From Marivirga harenae (lineage in GTDB: Bacteria > Bacteroidota > Bacteroidia > Cytophagales > Cyclobacteriaceae): a DNA stretch of 64,000 nucleotides. The position numbers and the translations under genes were made by a program. Position 1 is the first letter of the stretch; every line of letters starts with the position of its first letter. The DNA lies in contig NZ_CP130565.1 of assembly GCF_030534335.1 (NCBI RefSeq), positions 3,803,501 through 3,867,500 on the forward strand, given 5' to 3'. The notes below the pieces were generated by a model, which was not told where the DNA came from, ran no database searches, and saw nothing but the letters and a program-made list of their open reading frames with translations. Of this stretch, positions 1-9,143 are shown one piece after another.

Positions 1-1
1 G

Positions 2-2278
2 GTTTTTGTTGGAAGCAATGGTAACTTAATCCTAAAAACAGATGAGATTATTATGTATAATTTCATTACTGAAAACCAAACAGTTAAAATACCCAAATCA
101 TCTACTCCTTTAAGTGAATATTATGCATTTGATGATGAGGATAACTGGATTATTACCATTAATGAAACAATATATTCTCTAAGTAAAAAAGAAGGAAAAC
201 TAACTTCCATTTTAAACCAAAGCCAGTACGCCCCTTTAAAAAAGGTGAAGGAGGGACAATACATTGCTAAAAATAGAGCAGGAACTTTATTCTTAGTAAA
301 TGACGAATTCATTCCTACCAAAAAACTAGCCGGATCTAATTCTTCTCATAAAATCACCTTTTCTAATCAAAAAATATATACTTATTCAAGCCCAAACTCA
401 ATTACAGTATTAGATAGCATCGGTGAGATTGAACTTAGAACAGACTTTGCAGACAGTATTAAGTTAGCAAATGTTGTCCCAGCCAAAGATGGATATTGGT
501 ATTTTGGGACAAATAAGATTTTTTGGATGAATGCGGACGGGCAAGCTAATTTAGTTGATATTGATCAATCAGAGAACCTCGAAAATATTTATATCATGAA
601 TGTATTTGATGATATGGAAAATAATTTGTGGGTATCATCCAAAAACACTCTGTTCAGATTTCCTATAGCAGAAAAAAGTAATAAAACTATCCTTCAGAAA
701 CCAGAAAAGTATGATAAAAATGATTTTATATTTTCATCATATTTTAAAGATGCTGTCCGTGACAACACAGGTCGTATTTGGTTCCTCAATGAGAACGGTA
801 TTTCTCTATATAATCCGCTAAAGGAAATCCCAAATTTGGTCCCGCCAAGCGTGGAAATCACAAAATCAATTGCTTATCAATTAGATGATTTCAACAACCC
901 TACTGATACAGTTTTTCTCACAGACAATAACCAGAAAATAAGTAATAATTCAATTGTTGTCATTGAACCAAAAGTGATCAACCATTTTGACAATTCAAAC
1001 TCTTCAATTAGTTACAAAAATGTAAGTATTAATCAAAGCGAAAGAATAATTGGATCAGACGAAAAAATTATCCTAACGGATTTATCTGATGGTTTAAATG
1101 CTATCGCTATTAAAGGCTATAATAGCAGTGGAGTTGAAAGTATAAACGAAGAGAAAATTAACATTTATGTGACCCCACCGATTTGGAAGAGAAATTGGTT
1201 CTATGCTTCAACTGCCTTATCACTTCTATTTTTAGGCTTTATAGGATATAGAACCGTGATAAGTATCAAGAATAGCAGGGCAAGAGAGCTGGAAGATGAA
1301 TTACACAAAGGATTAGAAGATTTGGAAAAAAAATCACATCTCCAAGTACTAAAAGCTGAAAGACTTAAGCAATTAAATGATCTCATAACTTCTCAAAAGA
1401 GTGAATTAGAGAAAAAGAATAAACAAATTGAATCGCAGAAATATGAGTTATCTCTAACCAATCAACAAATTAAAAAACAGAAAGATTTACTTGAAGAAAC
1501 AAGTAGTAAACTAACATCCAGTATAAATTATGCGAAAAGGATTCAAAATGCTTTAATGAGCACTGAGGTTGAGATCAAGAAAGCTATTGATGAAAGCTTT
1601 GTATATTTCCTTCCCAGAGATGTTGTTAGCGGAGACTTTTTTTGGTTTAATAAAGCAGAGAATGAAAAAGGAGAAGAACTCTGGATTTTGGCAGCAGTTG
1701 ACTGTACAGGACATGGGGTTCCTGGGGCTATTGTTAGTGTAGTTGGTATGAACCTACTGAACAACATCACAAAGTTAAAAAAAGTATATGATCCTGGTCA
1801 AATACTAACGGAAATGAATCAAGACATCATTTCAGATTTAAGACAAGATGAAACCCAGGTCAATGATGGGATGGATATGACCATCGTAACATACAATACG
1901 GTAAGTAAGCAATTATATTTTGCTGGTGCGAAAAACCCATTGATGTATGTTGAAGACGGGGAATTAATTAGGATTAAAGGAGACAAACATGCAATTGGGG
2001 GGCAACAGCGCGGTGATGACCGAATTTTCATTACTCATACACTGGATTTAACTGACGGGAAGAAAAGAACATTCTACCTTTTCTCTGATGGTTTTCAAGA
2101 CCAGTTTGGTGGTGAAAAAGGATTTAAATATTTAGTAGGTAACTTCAAAAAACTCTTATTATCTATTCATCAAAAAAATGTACTGGAACAAAAAACCATT
2201 TTACATGAGGAAATTGAAGACTGGAAAGATGGATACGCTCAAACTGATGATATTCTGGTAATAGGATTTAAAATATGA
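2..2278 (+). CDS. Membrane sensor with beta-propeller, Y_Y_Y domain and SpoIIE-type phosphatase (5' partial)
   Basis: The frame stays open from base 2 through the first ATG at 53, and the residues before it read like propeller sequence, so the true start lies outside the window. The N-terminal part has repeated short beta-strand blades of the two-component-regulator propeller type. A Y_Y_Y-like beta-sandwich follows (about 990-1180), then one membrane helix (about 1195-1260) and a long charged coiled coil (1270-1515). The C-terminus is an SpoIIE/PP2C phosphatase domain (1518-2275) with the expected metal-binding acidic motifs: SGDFF, DCTGHG, DGMDMT, FSDGFQDQ and a final TDD. By family knowledge the propeller should be periplasmic and the phosphatase cytoplasmic, removing phosphate from Ser/Thr of a partner. 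Its stop overlaps the next start (ATGA), so the two are probably co-translated. The target is unknown; the downstream TIR-like and STAND proteins are candidates by context only. Confidence 0.88.
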   Translation, partial: VFVGSNGNLILKTDEIIMYNFITENQTVKIPKSSTPLSEYYAFDDEDNWIITINETIYSLSKKEGKLTSILNQSQYAPLKKVKEGQYIAKNRAGTLFLVNDEFIPTKKLAGSNSSHKITFSNQKIYTYSSPNSITVLDSIGEIELRTDFADSIKLANVVPAKDGYWYFGTNKIFWMNADGQANLVDIDQSENLENIYIMNVFDDMENNLWVSSKNTLFRFPIAEKSNKTILQKPEKYDKNDFIFSSYFKDAVRDNTGRIWFLNENGISLYNPLKEIPNLVPPSVEITKSIAYQLDDFNNPTDTVFLTDNNQKISNNSIVVIEPKVINHFDNSNSSISYKNVSINQSERIIGSDEKIILTDLSDGLNAIAIKGYNSSGVESINEEKINIYVTPPIWKRNWFYASTALSLLFLGFIGYRTVISIKNSRARELEDELHKGLEDLEKKSHLQVLKAERLKQLNDLITSQKSELEKKNKQIESQKYELSLTNQQIKKQKDLLEETSSKLTSSINYAKRIQNALMSTEVEIKKAIDESFVYFLPRDVVSGDFFWFNKAENEKGEELWILAAVDCTGHGVPGAIVSVVGMNLLNNITKLKKVYDPGQILTEMNQDIISDLRQDETQVNDGMDMTIVTYNTVSKQLYFAGAKNPLMYVEDGELIRIKGDKHAIGGQQRGDDRIFITHTLDLTDGKKRTFYLFSDGFQDQFGGEKGFKYLVGNFKKLLLSIHQKNVLEQKTILHEEIEDWKDGYAQTDDILVIGFKI

Positions 2279-3645
2279 CGAAAAAGCATCACAATATCAT
2301 TATTAAGTTTACAGAAAACGACAATATCAAAAGTGAAAATCAAGACTTGGGATGGGTAGACTATTTTGCAAAATTTTTAACATCAGCTTTATCCTACAGG
2401 ATTAAAGAAAAAGTGAACATCATTTATAAAAATGAACTGGAGTTAATTACAAAGGAAGATTTTGACAATTCAAACCTGATTTTTTATATCCTATCACCTG
2501 CTATGGTGTTTTCTTCTAATATAAATCAAGATTCTACGGAGTTAGAACAAGCATTCAATTTTGATATCCCCCTAATTAACTCGAAAATTAAAAAAGTTTT
2601 TAAAGCTCCAGTGAAGATTGAAGATCTTCCTCTTTCCTTATCAACTCCTACTTACTATCGTTTTTTTGACAATAGTTTAATTAACGAACAAAATTACGAA
2701 ACCTATGAGGGTTGGAATGAATTTCAAGAAAACGAAAGCTATTGGCAGGTATTTGCAGACGTTTTATTAGACACCTTATCCACATTAGAAAACAAGAATT
2801 CAGAGGTTAGTAGTAGAATATTTATTTCCGATAAGAATAAAAGCTATTATCACGCTAGAAATGTTATCAAAAGAGAATTAAAGGCGTTTAACGCTGAAAT
2901 ATTCCCTGATGAGGATTTTTCAATTGAGGCAAACTATATGGAAGATCCTGAAGAATTCTTCATGAAGAAATGTGATATGTCAATCCATTTTCCTGATGAG
3001 TTCGTTGGTCTGACAATCGAAAAAAGAAAAAAAGCTTTCGATAAGCTTCCGGAGAAAAAACGACTAATTTGGTTTAGCCCAACTGAAAGCCAACAACCAG
3101 AGAAGAAAGCAAAGTATAATGAATTGAAGATTCAATTAAAACCTTATCCAAATATTGAAGCGGTTGAAACCACGATAGAGGAGTTTAAGGAGATTATCAA
3201 AGAAAACATAAATAAAATAATTCAAAAAGAAGAAACTGTTCTACAATCAGTTAAACAAATCATTTATATAATATCTGACAGTAAATTAGATAAAAAAAGT
3301 CTAGATTTGCTTCATAAAGATAAATCCATTTCGCATAATTATGAATTGAAATTGATTGATAATGTAGAAAACGTTACTGATTACCGACATCTTCATTATG
3401 AATTATTAAGAAAAGCTGATTATTTCATTATTTTGTTCTTTAGAAACAATTTACCATGGTTGAATTCTATGTCTGCTGAAATAAAAAAGGCACCTGGTTT
3501 CAGAAATGACAAAGAAATTTTAGGAAAATACATAATATTCAATGAAAATTCTGTATTTAATGACGGGAAACTAAACGAATTCGAATTAATTAAAAAAGAT
3601 GAACCGAGTCAAATAATTGAAGTAGTCAAAAAATTAGCGGTTTAA
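2275..3645 (+). CDS. Protein with tandem TIR-like alpha/beta segments, function unknown
   Basis: This 456-residue soluble protein has no signal peptide or membrane helix. I see three segments that each alternate hydrophobic strands with charged helices, roughly residues 1-110, 180-320 and 325-456. The middle one opens with a strand ending in ISDKNKSYYHAR and has later acidic patches (FPDEDF, CDMSIHFPDE), like TIR or DUF4062-type domains. The last one opens with IIYIISDS and contains ADYFIILFF. These are fold impressions only. I do not see a confident catalytic glutamate of an NAD-cleaving TIR, so an enzymatic role should not be assumed. It overlaps the phosphatase gene by 4 bp (ATGA) and abuts the STAND gene with no gap. 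That strict coupling suggests a signalling adaptor between the two. The coding call is secure; the domain call is tentative. Confidence 0.8.
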   Translation: MTKKHHNIIIKFTENDNIKSENQDLGWVDYFAKFLTSALSYRIKEKVNIIYKNELELITKEDFDNSNLIFYILSPAMVFSSNINQDSTELEQAFNFDIPLINSKIKKVFKAPVKIEDLPLSLSTPTYYRFFDNSLINEQNYETYEGWNEFQENESYWQVFADVLLDTLSTLENKNSEVSSRIFISDKNKSYYHARNVIKRELKAFNAEIFPDEDFSIEANYMEDPEEFFMKKCDMSIHFPDEFVGLTIEKRKKAFDKLPEKKRLIWFSPTESQQPEKKAKYNELKIQLKPYPNIEAVETTIEEFKEIIKENINKIIQKEETVLQSVKQIIYIISDSKLDKKSLDLLHKDKSISHNYELKLIDNVENVTDYRHLHYELLRKADYFIILFFRNNLPWLNSMSAEIKKAPGFRNDKEILGKYIIFNENSVFNDGKLNEFELIKKDEPSQIIEVVKKLAV

Positions 3646-6600
3646 GTGCAAGAGAACAACATTAGTAATAGGGAAAATAAAGTCAATCCATTTCCGGGGC
3701 TTAGGCCTTTTGGTATAGAGGAGAGCTATCTTTATTTTGGTCGTGAAGGTCAAAGTGATGAGGTGCTGTCTATTCTCGAAAAAAATCGCTTTGTCAATAT
3801 TCTTGGATCATCGGGTACAGGTAAATCGTCCTTGATGTTTTCAGGCGTAATCCCAACTCTACATGGAGGATTTATTTCAAAGGCAGGCAGTGAATGGGAA
3901 ATTATCACCGCTAAACCTGGATTGAATCCAATAAAAAACCTCGCTTTAGGTTTTAAGAAACATATAGAAAGTAAAAGCCAAGATGATCCCACTGATTTTT
4001 CTCATCAATTAATTAATGAATATTTATTTGAAGCTGTACTAAACAAAAGCACCAAAGGATTAAGTGATCTATTTAAGTTAAATAAATACTTAAAAGGTAA
4101 AAACTTATTACTGTACTTAGATCAATTTGAAGAAATTTTTAGGTTCAGAAAATTGGGAGAAACGAAACACATCAATGAATCCCTAGCATATGTAAACTTA
4201 ATATTAGAGGCTATTAGACAAAGTGAAGTCCCTATTTACATAGCTCTCTCCATGAGATCCGACTTCTTGGGTGATTGTGAACAATTCCCTGAACTCACAA
4301 ATAAAATTAATGACAGTCACTATTTGATCCCTCAAATGACTAGGGAGCAAAAGAAGCTTGTGATTACAGGACCCGTTGCAGTAGGTAATGCTAAAATATC
4401 TAATCGATTGGTTCAAAGGTTGCTTAATGACATGGGTGACCGATTTGATCAATTACCGGTTTTGCAACATGCCTTGATGCGGACGTGGGATTATTGGATA
4501 GACAGCAAAAAAGACGATGATCAAATAGATTTCATTCATTATGAAGCAATAGGTGGAGTAAATGAGGCATTATCACGTCATGCTGATGAAGCATTCTATG
4601 AGTTAAATGAAGAAGAGAAAGAAATATGTGAAAAGCTATTCAAGACTATAACCGAGAAGAGAAGCGATAACGATGGAATTAGAAGGCCAACACCACTCAA
4701 GGAAATCTCCAAAATAGTTGATGAGGAAGAACATATTCTAATCAAAATAATTGATAAATTCCGCATTGAGGGCAGAGCCTTATTAACCCCAAGAGAGGAA
4801 TATGAGTTGCATAGCGATTCAGTAATCGATATTAGCCACGAAGCATTAATGCGTGTCTGGTATAGACTTAAAAACTGGGTACAAGAAGAGTCGCAATCTG
4901 CACAAATATATTTGAGGCTTTCAGAAGCTGCCAACAAATTTCAGCAAGGAAGTGGTGGATTATGGAGACCACCTGATTTACAATTGGCAATAGAGTGGAG
5001 AAATAGTACAAAGCCCACCTTAAAATGGGCACTTCAATACGAAAACAATTTTGAGGCAGTTATTCTTTTCCTTGAAAAAAGTGAAGAGTCGTATAAAAAA
5101 GAATTAGAAACAAAAGAGCTCCTTCAAAAAAGAAGACTTAGGCGCTCCAAAGTGATTGCGACAATTTTGGGTACCGCTGCGGTGCTATCCATAATTTTCT
5201 TGGTCTACGCCTTTAATCAAAGTAGGATTGCTGAGAGGCAACGGGAAATTGCAGAATCTAAATCGCAGGAAGCCCAAAGAGAGTCAGATCGAGCAAAAGA
5301 GAGTGAGTTAATTGCACAAAGACAAAAAATTGAAGCTAATAAATCCAGTATTAGAGCTAATGCTGAGAGGGAAAAGGCAGAGTATAGTTTCTTGTTAGTA
5401 CAAGAGGCACGAGATGTCGAAAAGAAAGCAAGAGAGGAATTGGCTATTAAGGCAACTGAGGAAGAAAAAGCTAGAAAGGACGCACAAGAAAAATCAAAAC
5501 AATTAGAATTAACTAACCTTCAATTAGAAGACGAAAAGAATAATTCCAGACAATACAGCATGAGGGCCATTGCCTCATCTTTAAGCGTTAAATCGTTGCA
5601 ACAGGAAGATGATGAGCTCAAAGGACTTTTGGCACTCCTTGGTTTTAGATTCAATATAAACAACGAGGGCTACGAAAATAATAATGATATATATAATGGA
5701 TTGTTCTATGCAGTGAAAAATTATGACCCAGAATATTATAATGCGTTTAAAAGCAAATCGACTGACGTCAGGTCATTACAATTTGTAAAAAATAAGTACT
5801 TATACACTACTAGTGCTTCTGGGAGAATTAACGCTTGGGAAGTTGAAAACAAAACTGCAAACAGAAGTATTGTGATTTTTGATGAAGAAGGAGTTTTTGT
5901 GAAGAAAATTTACGTAGATGAGGAAAATCAAATCCTAGTCGCTCTAACGGACAGCCATGACTTTTACGTAATTGATGTTGCCGACAGAATTAGGGAAATA
6001 CAAAAATATTCTTTGCCCAATAGTTATGCTTATGACGTAAGTTTCATTGAAGGAACTACTGATTTTTATTTATCTGCCTCCGACAACTTCATCTATAAAT
6101 TTACAAACAATAGTTTAGAGCCCTACCTCAATACCAAGAGTAGAATCTATGATATTGAATTGATAAGCGAAAACATATTGGCTACGGGAAACACTGACGG
6201 TAAAATTGAACTTTGGGATATGAATTCTAAAAAAAGTAGAGCCATAATCAGAGAAGCTAATGATAAATATATTCATTCTCTTTCATTCTCTAATAATATC
6301 TTGGCAACTGGTGATAACTCTGGTCAGGTAAATTTATTCTACCTGGATGACAAGTATAACGTTCAAAATTCCATAACCCTAAGAGGAAGTGATGGGGAAA
6401 TTATGACTGACATCCAGTTTAATATGAAGGAAAACCAAATTATCGCTGCAAGTACTAAGGGAACCATCAGAATCTGGAATTTAATTGATCCGGATGAATT
6501 TCCAATGATTATAAATGAGCCAGGTTCATGGGTAAATGCCATCGCATTGATGGATCAAGCACATATATTTGCTGGCTGTAAAGATCAAGTATTTAGATTA

Positions 6601-6750
6601 TATCCAATCAAAAGTGAAATTTTAGCAGAAACATTGAAGAACAAGATCAATAGAGATATTACACCAGAAGAATGGGATCGATATATTGGTGATGATCTTG
6701 ATTACAGCCCAATTTTCGAACAGAGTAAATTTATTGATCAGTCCAGATGA
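3646..6750 (+). CDS. Membrane-spanning STAND NTPase (nSTAND1-like) with WD40-like repeats
   Basis: The protein has 1,034 residues and starts at a GTG directly after the preceding stop. Near the N-terminus it has the motif NPFPGLRPF and FGRE, a hallmark of nSTAND1 NTPases. A P-loop GSSGTGKSS follows (residues 54-62, Lys60), and a Walker B-like strand ending LYLDQFEE lies near 152-165. A winged-helix-like region occupies about 270-420. One clear membrane helix spans 503-523, preceded by basic KRRLRRSK, which predicts the NTPase side in the cytoplasm. A long Glu/Lys/Ala/Arg coiled coil (525-650) and WD40-like blades (about 700-1010, for example residues ending INAWEV, IELWDM, IRIWNL) come after it. 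STAND proteins are ligand-gated molecular switches, often in immunity or signalling. The membrane helix between switch and propeller is unusual and would put the sensor half in the periplasm. Its stop overlaps the next ATG (ATGA). Confidence 0.88.
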   Translation: MQENNISNRENKVNPFPGLRPFGIEESYLYFGREGQSDEVLSILEKNRFVNILGSSGTGKSSLMFSGVIPTLHGGFISKAGSEWEIITAKPGLNPIKNLALGFKKHIESKSQDDPTDFSHQLINEYLFEAVLNKSTKGLSDLFKLNKYLKGKNLLLYLDQFEEIFRFRKLGETKHINESLAYVNLILEAIRQSEVPIYIALSMRSDFLGDCEQFPELTNKINDSHYLIPQMTREQKKLVITGPVAVGNAKISNRLVQRLLNDMGDRFDQLPVLQHALMRTWDYWIDSKKDDDQIDFIHYEAIGGVNEALSRHADEAFYELNEEEKEICEKLFKTITEKRSDNDGIRRPTPLKEISKIVDEEEHILIKIIDKFRIEGRALLTPREEYELHSDSVIDISHEALMRVWYRLKNWVQEESQSAQIYLRLSEAANKFQQGSGGLWRPPDLQLAIEWRNSTKPTLKWALQYENNFEAVILFLEKSEESYKKELETKELLQKRRLRRSKVIATILGTAAVLSIIFLVYAFNQSRIAERQREIAESKSQEAQRESDRAKESELIAQRQKIEANKSSIRANAEREKAEYSFLLVQEARDVEKKAREELAIKATEEEKARKDAQEKSKQLELTNLQLEDEKNNSRQYSMRAIASSLSVKSLQQEDDELKGLLALLGFRFNINNEGYENNNDIYNGLFYAVKNYDPEYYNAFKSKSTDVRSLQFVKNKYLYTTSASGRINAWEVENKTANRSIVIFDEEGVFVKKIYVDEENQILVALTDSHDFYVIDVADRIREIQKYSLPNSYAYDVSFIEGTTDFYLSASDNFIYKFTNNSLEPYLNTKSRIYDIELISENILATGNTDGKIELWDMNSKKSRAIIREANDKYIHSLSFSNNILATGDNSGQVNLFYLDDKYNVQNSITLRGSDGEIMTDIQFNMKENQIIAASTKGTIRIWNLIDPDEFPMIINEPGSWVNAIALMDQAHIFAGCKDQVFRLYPIKSEILAETLKNKINRDITPEEWDRYIGDDLDYSPIFEQSKFIDQSR

Positions 6751-7787
6751 GAATAGTTATTATCACTTTATTTTTACTTTCAATATCAAGCCCTCTCCTA
6801 CTGGCACAATCAAGTTGCCAAAGGAACCTGAATGAAGCTAGAGCTGATTATTCTAATGGAAATCTATACGCAGTTCCAGGAAAATTAGGTGATTGTTTAG
6901 AAGAAGGGTTTACAAAGACAGAGAGAATTGAAGCATTAGAACTCTTAACATTAACCTACATTAACATCAATCAACAAGAGAAAGCTAGAACTACTTTGAT
7001 AAGGTTATTAAACCTAAAAACCGATTATCAAGTCATAAAAAATGTTGACCCGTCTGAATTGTATTCTTTATATCAAAAAATTGATACCGATATAAAATAC
7101 TTTATCGGTATTACTGCAGGACTAAATTTAAATTCCATGATAGTTTACGAGGCCCCTAATACTAATCCACTGGGTACTCATACTCCAAACTATGAATCAC
7201 AATTTACATTTAGACAAGTGGGAGCCCAATTTCTATATCCCATCACTAAGGATATTATAGCTGGTGCTGAAATACAATACCAAAACCATCGATTTTTTTA
7301 CCGTGAAACCAATGATTATGGTGATAATGACATATCCAATATTAGTTATCAAAGTAGTAATGATGCTATGAATTTAAACCTTATGTTAAGATATATGAAA
7401 GATTTCTATCAATGGAAACCTTTTATTGAATTAGGTACAACCGGCAGATATAATTTGAACTACCGTATCGTAAGTTATATTAATAATTATGAGAAATCAG
7501 TAGATGACGAAATTATTAATGAACCAATCAATATCCTTCAAGATAGATCAAAATTTAATATCTCATTAAATGCCAATATAGGTTCAATGATTAAAGTTCG
7601 TGAAAACTATATGGAGATAAAATTTGGGGTTAGTAATTATTTTAGATACCATGCAAGCGAGGAGGCGCTTAGTGATTCCGATAAAGATACTATATTAAAT
7701 AGTATGGCTTTGAAAGAACACTCCTTAAAAAATCTGGTCTATCAACTAAATTTCACCTTTAACATACCATTTTTTAATTTTCAATGA
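6747..7787 (+). CDS. Outer-membrane beta-barrel protein with N-terminal helical repeat region
   Basis: The 346-residue protein begins with a signal peptide (residues 1-20, hydrophobic core LFLLSISSPLLLA followed by QSS). Residues 22-110 are helical and TPR-like, containing the CQRNLNEARADYSNG and QEKARTTLIRLL stretches. From about residue 112 to the end the sequence alternates aromatic and polar residues typical of outer-membrane beta strands, and it ends in a hydrophobic strand with terminal aromatic NFQ. This architecture occurs in Bacteroidota barrels near T9SS or envelope signalling genes; I cannot assign it to a named family such as PorP/SprF. The start overlaps the STAND gene stop (ATGA) and its own stop overlaps the lipoprotein start (ATGA). 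The N-terminal periplasmic part could contact the predicted periplasmic propeller of the STAND protein, which is inference from topology. Confidence 0.82.
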   Translation: MRIVIITLFLLSISSPLLLAQSSCQRNLNEARADYSNGNLYAVPGKLGDCLEEGFTKTERIEALELLTLTYININQQEKARTTLIRLLNLKTDYQVIKNVDPSELYSLYQKIDTDIKYFIGITAGLNLNSMIVYEAPNTNPLGTHTPNYESQFTFRQVGAQFLYPITKDIIAGAEIQYQNHRFFYRETNDYGDNDISNISYQSSNDAMNLNLMLRYMKDFYQWKPFIELGTTGRYNLNYRIVSYINNYEKSVDDEIINEPINILQDRSKFNISLNANIGSMIKVRENYMEIKFGVSNYFRYHASEEALSDSDKDTILNSMALKEHSLKNLVYQLNFTFNIPFFNFQ

Positions 7788-9064
7788 AAAAGAATTACCT
7801 TATCTATATTGCTTTTTTGATGCTGCTATCAGTTACTGCTTGTAATCTGGATCCATTTTCTGAGCAAGAGCCTTCAAGTTTTGACAAATTGTATGCTTTG
7901 TCGGAAAATGTGGAAGCGGTTGATTTCATATGTAAACCAGATGCCAGCGGTTATATTGTAGTAGGGAATTCAAAATCACTAGATAATTCAGACATTATTA
8001 TCATTAATGTTGGTAGTGATGGAATGCAACAAAATCTCCATAGAATTAGCACCCCTTTCTATGACGAAGCAGTCAGTGTAAAACTATATCAAGAAGATAA
8101 TTCAGTACTGATTTTGGCGCATAGAAGAGTAGATCCCTCAGAACCAGAAATTGAGCGAAATCTCATAGTAAAATCAAATTTAGATGGAGTCCCAGTGGGA
8201 GCAGAAGGCAACGACTCAAGTGAAGAGATTTCTGCAGACTTTAAAATACTAACGATAAATGAAAATCCTTCTATTTACCTCAATGACTTCTTGATCGAAA
8301 ATCAGAGATTAATTGCCATTGGAAATATTCATCAAGACGGGAACAACAACAGAAGGAAAATAACACAAATCTATGATTTCAACTCTGTCGATTTCAACAA
8401 TAGAAATGATTCCGTTTTTGAAAAAGTTCGAGAAAAGTTAGGTTCTAATTTCAACAGCAGCAATTTAAATATTAAAATTTCACCTGGAAACTCACCAGCT
8501 TCAGTATATGAAATAATAGGTCAAAATATGAGTGAGAACCCAAATACTGAAACTGATAATACATCTCTAAATATCAGTTGGGAAATTTTTACGGATTTGG
8601 AATCAAATGCTAGCGAAAGAATATATGTTGGCTCAGATCAAGATGAAGAGTATGGTGATATTTTATATCATTCGAATGGAAAATATTATGTTGGTGGGAA
8701 TTACCTACAAACTGACTCTATCTTCTTAATTGCAAAAGAATATAATGGCTCAAACAATAATTCAGGTCAAAGTATTTTTACACTTGTTGATTATGGAAAT
8801 CGTGTAACGAGTTTAACGGAAGACGAAAATGAGCACATAATTATGGCTACTGTAGACGAGGGGACTTTAAACAGTAGTTCTTATATATTGAAATTTTCCC
8901 AGTCAGGGACACCTATTGAAGATGAAGACTTTGAATTTATTAGCACTGGATTTTACAATATCCAGAAAATTCAAAGTGAGCCAGGCAACATTTTGGTTAT
9001 CCTGTCTCAAAAAACTTTTGAGAATAATTCGACAGCCATAGGATTAATGAAGATAAAATTTTAG
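7784..9064 (+). CDS. Lipoprotein, probable beta-propeller, function unknown
   Basis: The 426-residue protein has a clear lipoprotein signal: basic start MKKN, hydrophobic core, and lipobox SVTAC with the modified cysteine at residue 20. The mature part is rich in short beta strands with recurring patterns such as GYIVVGNSKS, GKYYVGGNYL and HIIMATVDE, which look like propeller blades, but I cannot count blades reliably. It is the last of five coupled genes (4-bp ATGA overlap with the barrel protein) and lies about 80 bp upstream of the giant secreted protein. Export to the outer membrane or cell surface is likely. A role as a surface partner of the giant protein or of the upstream sensor is plausible but unsupported beyond position. 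Confidence 0.82.
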   Translation: MKKNYLIYIAFLMLLSVTACNLDPFSEQEPSSFDKLYALSENVEAVDFICKPDASGYIVVGNSKSLDNSDIIIINVGSDGMQQNLHRISTPFYDEAVSVKLYQEDNSVLILAHRRVDPSEPEIERNLIVKSNLDGVPVGAEGNDSSEEISADFKILTINENPSIYLNDFLIENQRLIAIGNIHQDGNNNRRKITQIYDFNSVDFNNRNDSVFEKVREKLGSNFNSSNLNIKISPGNSPASVYEIIGQNMSENPNTETDNTSLNISWEIFTDLESNASERIYVGSDQDEEYGDILYHSNGKYYVGGNYLQTDSIFLIAKEYNGSNNNSGQSIFTLVDYGNRVTSLTEDENEHIIMATVDEGTLNSSSYILKFSQSGTPIEDEDFEFISTGFYNIQKIQSEPGNILVILSQKTFENNSTAIGLMKIKF

Positions 9065-9084
9065 CAAAATTCTATTATTCAGTA

Positions 9085-9092
9085 TAAATTTG
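9085..9092 (+). promoter_or_regulatory. Candidate -7 element upstream of giant surface protein gene
   Basis: The octamer TAAATTTG is an exact match to the Bacteroidota -7 consensus TAnnTTTG and lies about 50 bp before the proposed ACG start. The corresponding -33 position has only TTTA near 9059. In AT-rich DNA such a match can arise by chance, so this is a weak call. The giant gene may instead be read through from the upstream operon, since no terminator is visible in this gap. Confidence 0.3.
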
Positions 9093-9143
9093 TCAACTAG
9101 TACCCATTTCATTATATTGTAAGTTACACTTAAATAAAAAGTT

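Noticed and set aside
2-9064. Calling the coupled gene set a defence island
   Set aside because: TIR-like and STAND parts hint at it, but there is no nuclease, transposase, integrase or known defence gene nearby; I kept it as a signalling/conflict hypothesis only.
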